This document shows positions 1 through 7,850 of a stretch of DNA of 10,691 nucleotides, one piece after another (positions within the stretch are counted from its first letter, which is position 1; every line of letters begins with the position of its first letter). The DNA lies in contig WBXJ01000089.1 of assembly GCA_008933045.1 (NCBI GenBank), positions 1 through 10,691 on the forward strand, given 5' to 3'. The translations under genes were made by a program, and so were the position numbers. The notes under the pieces were generated by a model. That model was not told where the DNA came from. It searched no databases and saw nothing but the letters and a program-made list of their open reading frames with translations. Source of the stretch: Verrucomicrobiota bacterium. Its GTDB lineage: Bacteria; Verrucomicrobiota; Verrucomicrobiia; Limisphaerales; SXQI01.

Positions 1-119
1 CAGAGAATCCGCAAGTCATCGAGATCACCCCCGACAAAAAGGTGGTATGGACTTTTAAGGATTTTAAAAACTTTGGAAACTCCATGACAGTCCAGTCCAC
101 TGTCCCAAACCGCCGTTGA
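1..119 (+). CDS. C-terminal fragment of a probable beta-propeller/PQQ-repeat-like protein (5' end outside window)
   Basis: An open frame enters from the left edge (first full codon at position 3) and ends at TGA 117-119, giving 38 residues. The tail contains ITPDKKVVWTFKDFKNFGN, which resembles the last blade of beta-propeller (PQQ-like or NHL-like) proteins, where an 'xITPDGKVVWxF' strand pattern repeats. The stop lies only 12 bases before the ATG of the next gene on the same strand, so it is probably the upstream member of the same operon. Only the end is visible, so enzyme class and localisation cannot be stated. The family call is an inference from one blade-like motif. The reading frame itself is well supported by the sensible protein sequence and the tight spacing. 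Confidence 0.6.
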   Translation, partial: ENPQVIEITPDKKVVWTFKDFKNFGNSMTVQSTVPNRR

Positions 120-131
120 GTTTGGAAGATC

Positions 132-3100
132 ATGTTCGCCAGAAAACAAATTTGTTACGTTGTGTGGTTGTGTTTCAGCTTGGTTGTGAGTTCAACCAGC
201 TACGCGGTTGAACCACTGCTTGAGGGCGTTGATTTTTTTGAAAAAAAGATTCGGCCAATCCTCGTGGATCACTGTTACTCGTGCCACAGCACTGCGAGCG
301 AGAAGATCAAGGGTGGTTTGTTACTGGATTCTTCCGAGGCCATGATGAAAGGCGGGGATACAGGCCCCGCTATGATACCAGGCCGTGCGGCGGAGAGTTT
401 GCTCATCAAAGCCGTTCGTTATTTCGATCCCGAGTTGCAGATGCCGCCGAAGAACAAAAAGCTTTCCCAGCGGCAGATCGCAGATTTGGAACAGTGGATC
501 AATCAAGGAGCTCCTTGGCCGATTGCGACGGGCGTCACCACAGCATCTACGAATCGAGTTGGGTTTGAGATTACGGAGAAGGATCGCGCTTACTGGGCCT
601 TTCAACCGGTGCGTCGTCCCGTGTTACCTCACCTCAAGGGATTGCATCAGGGAGCGAATCCGCTCGATGTGTTGATCGCAAGCGAATTGGAAGGGAAGGG
701 GATCACACCCAACGGCGCAGCCTCGAAGCATGAACTTATGCGGAGGGTTTACTTCGACCTCATCGGGTTGCCGCCGACACCCGAAGCATTAGCGGCATTC
801 GAGAAAGATAACTCACCGAAATCCTTCGAACGCGTCGTGGATGGCCTATTAGCTCGACCCGAGTATGGGGAACGCTGGGGTCGCCATTGGCTCGATGTGG
901 TGCGTTACGCTCAGAGCAACGGTTACGAACGAGATGGCGAAAAACCGCTCGCGTGGCGTTATAGAGATTATGTTGTCAACGCGTTCAACACCGACAAGCC
1001 ATACGATCAGTTCGTGCGAGAGCAAATCGCTGGTGATGAACTCCCAGAGGTCACACCCGACTCAATCATCGCCACGGGATTCCAACGGTTAGGAGTTTGG
1101 GATGATGAACCTGATGATAAACGCATGGCAGAATTTGACGAGTTGGACGACATTCTCTCGACGACTGGGACCGCGATGTTGGGGTTGACCTTGGGATGTG
1201 CGCGTTGTCACGACCACAAGTTTGACCCGATTTCGCACAGTGATTATTACAAATTACTCGCCTTTTTTAGGAATGTGCGCCCCTACGAAAATGCACGTTA
1301 CACAATCGATTCTGCGAACTACGCGCCTATCGCCTCACAAAAAGAAGTTGAGACTTGGCAGCAACAACAACAGGCAACAATCGACGCGATAGAAGCTCAA
1401 ATCAAAGGGAGTACGGAAGAAACTAAGCGAAAAAAACTAGCCGATAATCTGAAGGCGATTCAGTCGAAAACTCCACCCTTTCCTTGGGCCTTAGCGGTGC
1501 GTGAACGGGGAGGAACCGTTCCAGCAACCCATGTTCTGGTTCGTGGAAATGCTTCCTCGCCGTCGGCTGAAGTGTTACCAGCGTTTCCGACCGTTCTAGG
1601 TGGGGTTCAACCCAACGTGGTGCCTCCAGGATCGGGGACGGCTTCAAGCGGACGGCGATTGGCACTCGCGGACTGGCTGTCGAGCCGCGATAACCCGCTG
1701 ACGGCTCGGGTCATGGTCAATAGAATTTGGCAACACCATTTTGGTTCAGGTTTGGTTAAAACTACCACCGATTTTGGCCGTGCCGGTACACCCCCGACAC
1801 ACCCTCAATTATTAGATTGGCTGGCCGCAGAGTTCATGGAAAAGGATTGGTCGATTAAAGAACTGCACCGAACGATCCTCCTCTCAGAAACCTATCAACG
1901 TTCCTCAAAAACGGATAATCCGAAGGCTCAAAAGCTCGATCCAGGCAACAATTTTCTCTGGCGACATAATCTACGGCGACTTGAGGCCGAGGCCATCCGA
2001 GACACTTTTCTGAGCATCAGCGGAACGCTCAACCCAGCCATGGGTGGACGTGGATTTTTTCCGCATCTCGCCGGTGAAGTTCTGGCGGGTGCCTCTCGTC
2101 CAGGGTTAGATTGGGAGCAGTCCACGCTTTCAGAAAGGTCGCGCCGCAGTATTTACGCTTATGTGCGCCGGTCGATGCTCGTGCCCGAGTTAGACATTTT
2201 TGATTATAGCAACACGACTTCGCCCTTGGGCGAACGTCCCGTAACCACTGTGGCTCCGCAAGCTTTGCTGTTGTTGAACGATCCTTTCATTCATCAACAA
2301 GCCAACGTTTTCACCGAGCGAGTGATTCGGGAATCAACTAGCCCTCAGCTCGAGGATCGAATTCGTCATGCTTACCGGCTCGCGTTGGGCAGGACACCCA
2401 AGCCGCACGAGTTAGAAGTAGCCCGGAGCTTTGTGGATCGACAATCCTTGGCTTCGAGTCGCATTCAATCTCGTGTGACATTTCGACCCGATGTGCCGGT
2501 TTCACTCTCCGTTGGTTATATGGAACAATTACCCCCCACCAAGTTCCTCATTGGGCCCAAGCAAAATTGGAATTATTATCGAGGCCGGTGGTCTGCGAGC
2601 TACGAGGGGATTAGCACTGTGGAACGTTTAAGGGGCCCCTTCGCGCTCTGGCAGAATGTCGATGCAGAGGATGTGATTGTGGAGGCCGATCTCCTCCTCG
2701 ACCGTGCTGCTGATTCGGCCTCGCTCCTAGTTCGCAGCAGCGGCGAGGGGACGAAACAACGAGCTTACGAAGTTTGTTTGGAACCTAGACAGCGAAAAAT
2801 TTCAATCTTACGGCAGGCCGAGAAGCTGGAGATTCTCGCCTCGATTGAAGTTCGAATTCCACTGGCTGAAACGATTAAGCTGCGTGTGGAATGTGTTGGG
2901 CCCCGCATTCGAATCTGGATGGATGGAAGCGAGAAGCCCTTACTCGAAGCAGTCGATTCAAAGCCATTAACTGGTTCTGGAAAAGTTGGCGTGCGTGCTT
3001 GGGGTGCGCCCGTCCATTTCGATTCTTTAACGGTGAAGACAGGTCAGCGACAATTTGTTCTCGAACCCGATAGAATCGAAGCATCCACCCCCAGTTTTGC

Positions 3101-3170
3101 AGAACGCAGTGGTTTGGAGTCCTTCTGCCTCTTACTACTGAATCTGAACGAGGTGATCTATGTGGACTAA
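132..3170 (+). CDS. Secreted Planctomycete-type cytochrome c / DUF1549 / DUF1553 protein (PSD1 family) with inserted concanavalin-like module
   Basis: This is a 1012-residue exported protein. Residues 1-25 form a Sec signal peptide (basic start, hydrophobic core, probable cleavage after SYA). A Planctomycete cytochrome c domain follows (about 35-130), with haem motif CYSCH at 48-52 and a possible axial Met in QMPP at 104. DUF1549 spans about 175-385 and ends in the family's CARCHDHKFDP motif (356-366), a second CxxCH. Residues 404-443 look like a coiled coil. DUF1553 starts near 505 (LADWLSSRDNPLTARVMVNRIW) and continues to about 770. It then seems interrupted by about 200 residues of beta-rich sequence resembling LamG/DUF1080-type concanavalin folds. 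The family's usual end resumes at about 990-1012 (LLLNLNEVIYVD). Biochemical function is unproven; such genes are common in planctomycetes and verrucomicrobia next to DUF1501 genes and are suspected of roles in glycan degradation. A purine-rich GGAAGA lies just before the ATG. The DUF1501 gene follows after 41 bases. Confidence 0.93.
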   Translation: MFARKQICYVVWLCFSLVVSSTSYAVEPLLEGVDFFEKKIRPILVDHCYSCHSTASEKIKGGLLLDSSEAMMKGGDTGPAMIPGRAAESLLIKAVRYFDPELQMPPKNKKLSQRQIADLEQWINQGAPWPIATGVTTASTNRVGFEITEKDRAYWAFQPVRRPVLPHLKGLHQGANPLDVLIASELEGKGITPNGAASKHELMRRVYFDLIGLPPTPEALAAFEKDNSPKSFERVVDGLLARPEYGERWGRHWLDVVRYAQSNGYERDGEKPLAWRYRDYVVNAFNTDKPYDQFVREQIAGDELPEVTPDSIIATGFQRLGVWDDEPDDKRMAEFDELDDILSTTGTAMLGLTLGCARCHDHKFDPISHSDYYKLLAFFRNVRPYENARYTIDSANYAPIASQKEVETWQQQQQATIDAIEAQIKGSTEETKRKKLADNLKAIQSKTPPFPWALAVRERGGTVPATHVLVRGNASSPSAEVLPAFPTVLGGVQPNVVPPGSGTASSGRRLALADWLSSRDNPLTARVMVNRIWQHHFGSGLVKTTTDFGRAGTPPTHPQLLDWLAAEFMEKDWSIKELHRTILLSETYQRSSKTDNPKAQKLDPGNNFLWRHNLRRLEAEAIRDTFLSISGTLNPAMGGRGFFPHLAGEVLAGASRPGLDWEQSTLSERSRRSIYAYVRRSMLVPELDIFDYSNTTSPLGERPVTTVAPQALLLLNDPFIHQQANVFTERVIRESTSPQLEDRIRHAYRLALGRTPKPHELEVARSFVDRQSLASSRIQSRVTFRPDVPVSLSVGYMEQLPPTKFLIGPKQNWNYYRGRWSASYEGISTVERLRGPFALWQNVDAEDVIVEADLLLDRAADSASLLVRSSGEGTKQRAYEVCLEPRQRKISILRQAEKLEILASIEVRIPLAETIKLRVECVGPRIRIWMDGSEKPLLEAVDSKPLTGSGKVGVRAWGAPVHFDSLTVKTGQRQFVLEPDRIEASTPSFAERSGLESFCLLLLNLNEVIYVD

Positions 3171-3211
3171 CCATCGCCTCGTGCTAGATTCAAAGACGCG
3201 ACTATACTGAC

Positions 3212-4699
3212 ATGAAACCTCTGCGTTTTAATTCTAATAATTCGCCCGTCTGCACGGGTTCGCGCCGCCAATTTCTCTGGCAAATGGGTGCGGGATTCTC
3301 GGGAGTCGCGCTCACTGCGTTGCTGGATCAAGACGGTTTTTTCAACCCCAAGGTCATGGCTGCAACTCAGCAGCCCATCACATCGGCTGTTCCGCCTCCC
3401 CCTATTCGGCGCAAGATCAAATCCTGCATCTTCCTGTTCATGTATGGTGGCCCTTCGCAGATGGATTTGTTTGATTACAAACCGGAGCTTCAGAAGCGCG
3501 ATGGACAAACGGTCAACCTCGAGTTGCGCCGTCGTGACGTCAAGCCCGGCAAGTTGCTCGCGAGTCGTCGATCGTTCAAACGTCATGGACAATCGGGGCT
3601 TTGGTGTTCGGATGCATTTCCTCACCTTGCAGGCAAGATGGACAAACTCGCGGTAATTCGCTCCCTTTACTCCGATTCGTTTGCTCATGGTTCTGCCATG
3701 CTCCAGATGAATAGCGGTCGGATCACTCAAGGTTACCCGTCGATCGGTTCTTGGTTGGCCTACGGGTTGGGTTCCGCTAACCAAGACCTTCCCGGATATG
3801 TGGTCATGTTGGATCCTCGAGGCGGGCCGATCAGCGGTGCTGCGAATTGGTCCAGCGGTTTCATGCCAGCGGCCTATCAAGGCACCGTGTTTCGCTCCAG
3901 TGGCCAACCAGTTCTCAACCTATCCTCATCGACCGGAATGCCGAGTGCGATGCAGCGCGACCTGATTACCTCTGCCAACCAATTGAACGCGGATCATCTC
4001 GCGTCCCGCCCCGGATACTCCGAACTCCAAGCACGGATCGCTAATTATGAACTCGCCTTTCAACTCCAAACCACAGCTCCAGAAGCTTTAGATCTCACAC
4101 ACGAAACAGCGACCATACGCGAGAGCTACGGACTGAACGATCCCAAGCCGGATCATCCGTTGGCACTCGGGCCAGCCCCTTTTGGTCGCCAATGCCTGAT
4201 CGCACGCAGGCTCGTGGAGCGAGGTGTACGCTTCGTCCAGATTTATCACGGGGGCGGACACCAGCAACAAAACTGGGACGCGCACAACGGAGTCGAGGAG
4301 AACTTAACCATCCACTGCCCTGAAGTGGATAAACCGATCACAGCGTTGCTAACGGACTTGGAACAACGCGGTCTGCTCGATGAAACATTGGTCGTTTGGG
4401 GCGGAGAATTTGGTCGCCAACCCGTAGTCCAAGGCGAAGGGAATGGCCGAGATCATAACCCCAAAGGTTTTACCTACTTTCTAGCCGGTGGCGGAGTTAA
4501 AGCCGGCACGGCCTACGGCGAGACGGACGAATTAGGGCACGAAGCCGTCACCAATCGTCATCACATCCGTGATCTGCACGCCACGATTCTGCACCTGATG
4601 GGTTTAGACCACCACAAGCTGACCTACTTCTACGGAGGGCTGAACCAAAAACTAACCGGAGTCATCGACCCCGAACTCATCAAAGGCGTCTTAGCTTAA
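3212..4699 (+). CDS. Tat-exported DUF1501 family protein (alkaline phosphatase/sulfatase-like fold)
   Basis: This 495-residue protein is near the usual length for DUF1501. The N-terminus carries a twin-arginine signal: SRRQFL at 17-22, then a hydrophobic stretch to about 38, with possible cleavage after VMA (48-50). Export of a folded, probably metal-bearing protein is therefore likely. Family landmarks are FMYGGPSQMDLFDYKP (76-91), WDAHNG (355-360), WGGEFGRQP (396-404), GRDHNPKGF (412-420) and a C-terminal RHHIRDLHATILHLMGLDH region (449-467). DUF1501 belongs to the alkaline-phosphatase-like superfamily, in which similarly placed Asp and His residues bind metal. Hydrolysis of a phosphate or sulfate ester is plausible but unproven. 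It follows the cytochrome/DUF1549/DUF1553 gene, its usual partner, by 41 bases and is probably cotranscribed. No clear Shine-Dalgarno precedes the ATG. This start was chosen because it places the Tat motif correctly. Confidence 0.93.
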   Translation: MKPLRFNSNNSPVCTGSRRQFLWQMGAGFSGVALTALLDQDGFFNPKVMAATQQPITSAVPPPPIRRKIKSCIFLFMYGGPSQMDLFDYKPELQKRDGQTVNLELRRRDVKPGKLLASRRSFKRHGQSGLWCSDAFPHLAGKMDKLAVIRSLYSDSFAHGSAMLQMNSGRITQGYPSIGSWLAYGLGSANQDLPGYVVMLDPRGGPISGAANWSSGFMPAAYQGTVFRSSGQPVLNLSSSTGMPSAMQRDLITSANQLNADHLASRPGYSELQARIANYELAFQLQTTAPEALDLTHETATIRESYGLNDPKPDHPLALGPAPFGRQCLIARRLVERGVRFVQIYHGGGHQQQNWDAHNGVEENLTIHCPEVDKPITALLTDLEQRGLLDETLVVWGGEFGRQPVVQGEGNGRDHNPKGFTYFLAGGGVKAGTAYGETDELGHEAVTNRHHIRDLHATILHLMGLDHHKLTYFYGGLNQKLTGVIDPELIKGVLA

Positions 4700-4702
4700 A
4701 AA

Positions 4703-4719
4703 ATGGCTGGATCGGCCAT
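4703..4719 (-). terminator. Probable intrinsic terminator for the minus-strand fdhD transcript
   Basis: On the minus strand the sequence reads ATGGC, a 7-base loop, then GCCAT, followed directly by a run of five more T residues (plus-strand A-run at 4698-4702). The stem is 5 base pairs. It sits 7 bases past the fdhD stop codon, in the 26-base gap between two converging genes, where a terminator is expected. On the plus strand the hairpin is not followed by T residues, so it should serve only the minus-strand operon. The short stem limits confidence. Confidence 0.45.
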
Positions 4720-4725
4720 AAGGTT

Positions 4726-5538
4726 CTAGCGAGGTTTGGGGCTGTAGCTGTTGAAGTTGTTGCCTCTGAGGAAGCCGATGAGGAGGAGGTTGGCTTCGTG
4801 CGCTAGGTCTACCGCTAGGCTGCTTGGTGCTGAGATGGAGGCTAGGACGGAGATTCCACCAGCCCAGGCTTTTTGCACCATCTCAAAGGAGGATCTACCG
4901 CTGACGAGTAAGATGTGATCCTGCAGCGGTAGCCATCCAGCCAACAGCGCGTGACCGAGAATTTTATCAACCGCGTTGTGGCGTCCTACATCCTCAAACA
5001 ATGCACGCAACTCGCCGTCAAAACTGAATAGTGCTGCTGCATGCAGTCCACCTGTTTGAGCGAAACCGGACTGGGCTTCTCTCATTTGTGGCGGGAGTGT
5101 TGGCAGTATTTTAAGATCGAAACTTGTCGGTGTCGAACAAGGTGGAAACACTTGTCGCAAGGATTCGATGGTAGCTTTGCCACAAATCCCACAACTCGAC
5201 GAGGCGAAGGTATGGCGTGTGAGTTTTTTAAGATCAAACTCTAAATCTGGGTTCAAAAAGACATTCAGGATGTTGCCGGTTGCAGCACTTTCTCCCACTA
5301 GGCAATGCGCTATTTCGATGATCTCATCTGGCTTCCTGAGGATACCTTCGCTCAGGAGAAATCCAGCAGCCAACTCTCGATCGTTTCCAGGAGTGCGCAT
5401 CGTGATTGCCACGGACTGTCCTCCGACACGAATTTCAAGCGGCTCCTCCACCGCGACCTGATCGATTTGTTGCTGCGGAGGCTCAGTGACCCCTTGATAC
5501 CTTTGCACCATTACCTCGCTGTGCGAAGTGGGCTTCAT
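4726..5538 (-). CDS. fdhD: FdhD, sulfurtransferase for molybdoenzyme (formate dehydrogenase) activation
   Basis: This 270-residue cytoplasmic protein has the usual FdhD length. In characterised homologues FdhD takes sulfur from a cysteine desulfurase and passes it to the bis-MGD cofactor of formate-dehydrogenase-type enzymes. Visible hallmarks are the CxxC loop SSSCGICGKATIE (C116 and C119, the sulfur-relay cysteines), RTPGNDRELAAGFLLSEGI (48-66), TGGLHAAAL (162-170), FEDVGRHNAVDKILG (181-195) and SGRSSFEMVQKA (213-224). All are intact. The ATG overlaps the TGA of the upstream molybdopterin oxidoreductase gene by 4 bases, which suggests translational coupling and makes that enzyme its obvious client. 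The YdeP-type enzyme has Cys at the Mo-ligand position, consistent with a need for the sulfido ligand. The gene is last in the minus-strand operon. Confidence 0.95.
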   Translation of the reverse strand: MKPTSHSEVMVQRYQGVTEPPQQQIDQVAVEEPLEIRVGGQSVAITMRTPGNDRELAAGFLLSEGILRKPDEIIEIAHCLVGESAATGNILNVFLNPDLEFDLKKLTRHTFASSSCGICGKATIESLRQVFPPCSTPTSFDLKILPTLPPQMREAQSGFAQTGGLHAAALFSFDGELRALFEDVGRHNAVDKILGHALLAGWLPLQDHILLVSGRSSFEMVQKAWAGGISVLASISAPSSLAVDLAHEANLLLIGFLRGNNFNSYSPKPR

Positions 5539-7805
5539 TCCGAGGGTTGCGTTGTTGTAAACGGAACCACGGTTACTTGTGCGTTGTAATCGGGCACGCC
5601 TCCTTTGGTATCCCTTAGATCGCGCCGCAACAGTTCGTTACCTTCCGGCCAATGGACTTGAAGATTGCCGCGCGCGATTGGTGCTAAGAAAATTCTTGCT
5701 TCCATTTTCCCCACGGCGCTTTGCAATGTGACACGTTCCATTTGGGTAAGATTCAATCGGGCGGCGTCCTCTGGGTTTATCAGAACCGCATCGCGAGGAG
5801 CTCCATTCAGGGGATCAATCTCGGCGTAGATGAGTGTATTGAACTGCTTGCCGCGTCGGGTGCTCAGTTCAAATTGACCTGTTTTAAATTCCAATCGGGG
5901 CAGGGGAACTGAATAAAAATGGGCCTTACCATCCGCTGTCGGAAACCGGCCATCAGCGCAAAGGTGTCGTCCACCATATTGCACTGCATCCCCTGTTTTT
6001 CGGAGTGTCTCCACTCCTTTGTAAAATGGCACGACTCGCGCAATTTCCTCACGCATCGCCCAACCTGTTTCACAACCCAGTTCACTTCCTCGATCGGGTT
6101 GAACGGCGCAGGCCAAGTCTCGCAAAATTTTCCATTCTGCTCGCGCCTCGCCCACCTGACGTTCGATTTCTGGACTGAAAATAATGCGCCGTTCGGTGGT
6201 GGTTTCGCTCCCTCCATCATCCTGTTCATAGCGTGTTTGGGCAGGCAGTAATAAGACCTCCTCCCTAGGTTCGATGAACATTTGATCCGTTAGAATAATA
6301 TCCTGATGCACTCGCATTGGGATATGTGCCATGGCCTGGCGGACGTAATCGGGATCAGGCAGTGTCCGCAAAAAATTGCCTCCAAGACAGTAAAGCAAAT
6401 CAAGCTCGCCACGCGCTCCTGCATCCACCATTTCGGGAGCGGTCATCCCCGGCCAATCCGGAATCGGGAATCCATACTCTGCTGCAAGTGATTTGGCATT
6501 CTCAGGATTGATGGGTTTCCCCCCGGGAAAAGCGGTCGCGTAGGCACCCATTTCCGCGCCTCCTTGCACGGAGGAGTGCCCTCGAATCGGCATCAACCCG
6601 CAACCATCGCGGCCTACGTATCCGCGTGCCAAACCCAGATTTAAGATCATCTGGACGGCGTCAGGGCCATAAGCGTGTTGGGTAATGCCCATGCTCCAAA
6701 CGAGCACTGCGTTTTTTGCCTGACGAAGTAAATCGGCGAAAGCAGCCATGCTGGCCCGTGGCAGTCCAGCCTGTTTTTCTAAAACAGCCCAATCGAGTTT
6801 TTCCGTAACGGATTGTAACTCTTCCAAGCCACAGGTTTTCGAGTCTACAAACGCACGGTCGATGCCGCCGTCTGCAAACAGGCATTTCAAGGTTCCGTAA
6901 AGGAACGCGATATCACCGCCTTGGGACACTTGAAACCAATGATCCGTAATGGCGGTTCCAAACACGGCACTCATGGCCGTAGAGGGCACCCAGTAACGCT
7001 TCATGCCGGGTTCGAGGTAGGGGTTGACCATGATTACTTTGGCCCCTTGCAACTTTGCCTCGTGGAGATATTTGGTCGTTACCGGTTGATCATTTGCCGG
7101 GTTCGCTCCAAAGAAAATAATAAGATCAGTGACCCACCAATCTTGATAGCTGCAGGTTGTCGCTGCGACTCCGATGGTCCGCTTCATCGCGACTGTGCTG
7201 GGGGCGTGACATAAACGCGCTGCGTTATCAACGTTGTTCGTGCCCAGAAAACGCGCCACCTTTTGCGCCATGTAATACACCTCGTTGGTAACGCCACGTG
7301 ATGTTAAGAAAAACGCAAAATTTTGCGGAGGAAGCACCCGCAGTCGCTTCGCTACACGATCAAGTGCGTCATCCCAGGAGATGCGCTTAAACCCAGCCTC
7401 TCCCTTTTTCCGCAACAAGGGATATGGCAACCTGCCTAACGCACGCAATTGGGCGTTATCCAATTGGGCGAGAGAACTCACATCTTCAAGTAGTCGGATA
7501 TCCAATGCTGGCATCGTATTGAGCCGCAAAAGATTCAACCGAGTCATGCAAAGGTGAGGTCCTTTGATTGTCCAATCGTGAAATCCCGCCACCCCCAAAG
7601 CGCAACCATCACAAACGCCTTTACTTAAAACCTTCCACGCGTAGCCCAGGTTATCGCGGTTCTCCCACACGACCTGAAACATGTCCCGAAAATGTTTAGG
7701 TTTGTGTTGACCCAAGCCAAATGGCACAGCATCAAGACACACCTGTAACCATGATCTTCGAAGCAGATGCGTGGGCTGCGCTTTGGGGGCGGTAGGATTT
7801 TTCAA
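5535..7805 (-). CDS. FdhF/YdeP (CbbBc) family molybdopterin oxidoreductase
   Basis: This 756-residue protein matches the length of the YdeP branch of the molybdopterin oxidoreductases. The N-terminus has the branch's KGVCDGCALGVAGFHDW region (C65, C68) with a further Cys at C86. RLCHAPSTVAMK (197-208) aligns with the selenocysteine site of E. coli FdhF (U-H-G-P-S), so C199 is the likely Mo ligand and H200 the neighbouring catalytic His. RGHSSVQGGAEMG (408-420) matches the FdhF segment holding its active-site Arg. YCLGGNFLRTLPDPD (472-486) and the C-terminal molydopterin dinucleotide-binding domain (about 640-750) follow. The substrate is uncertain; formate is plausible because FdhD is encoded next, but many YdeP proteins lack a known substrate. 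There is no Tat signal, so it is probably cytoplasmic. The start is TTG at 7803-7805, the only start-like codon after the in-frame TAA at 7836-7838 that keeps the N-terminal family segment; no clear Shine-Dalgarno precedes it. The upstream gene ends 45 bases earlier. Confidence 0.92.
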   Translation of the reverse strand: MKNPTAPKAQPTHLLRRSWLQVCLDAVPFGLGQHKPKHFRDMFQVVWENRDNLGYAWKVLSKGVCDGCALGVAGFHDWTIKGPHLCMTRLNLLRLNTMPALDIRLLEDVSSLAQLDNAQLRALGRLPYPLLRKKGEAGFKRISWDDALDRVAKRLRVLPPQNFAFFLTSRGVTNEVYYMAQKVARFLGTNNVDNAARLCHAPSTVAMKRTIGVAATTCSYQDWWVTDLIIFFGANPANDQPVTTKYLHEAKLQGAKVIMVNPYLEPGMKRYWVPSTAMSAVFGTAITDHWFQVSQGGDIAFLYGTLKCLFADGGIDRAFVDSKTCGLEELQSVTEKLDWAVLEKQAGLPRASMAAFADLLRQAKNAVLVWSMGITQHAYGPDAVQMILNLGLARGYVGRDGCGLMPIRGHSSVQGGAEMGAYATAFPGGKPINPENAKSLAAEYGFPIPDWPGMTAPEMVDAGARGELDLLYCLGGNFLRTLPDPDYVRQAMAHIPMRVHQDIILTDQMFIEPREEVLLLPAQTRYEQDDGGSETTTERRIIFSPEIERQVGEARAEWKILRDLACAVQPDRGSELGCETGWAMREEIARVVPFYKGVETLRKTGDAVQYGGRHLCADGRFPTADGKAHFYSVPLPRLEFKTGQFELSTRRGKQFNTLIYAEIDPLNGAPRDAVLINPEDAARLNLTQMERVTLQSAVGKMEARIFLAPIARGNLQVHWPEGNELLRRDLRDTKGGVPDYNAQVTVVPFTTTQPSE

Positions 7806-7850
7806 AGGTTGGAGGCGGACAGCCGTCGGATGTTTTTATTTCCGTGCGAC

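Noticed and set aside
1201..1233. Second CxxCH (CARCH, residues 356-360) as evidence for a second haem domain
   Set aside because: This motif is a standard part of DUF1549 (CARCHDHKFDP) rather than a separate cytochrome domain. Whether it binds haem cannot be told from sequence.
3203..3208. TATACT as a -10 box just before the DUF1501 start
   Set aside because: It matches five of six positions, but no -35-like hexamer lies at a suitable distance and the position would give an essentially leaderless mRNA. It is more likely chance within a short operon gap.
3167..3907. A 246-codon open frame on the minus strand opposite the DUF1501 gene
   Set aside because: It is antisense to a well-supported Tat-exported DUF1501 protein, its translation is rich in Arg/His/Thr without domain-like features, and it fits an out-of-frame shadow of biased codon use.
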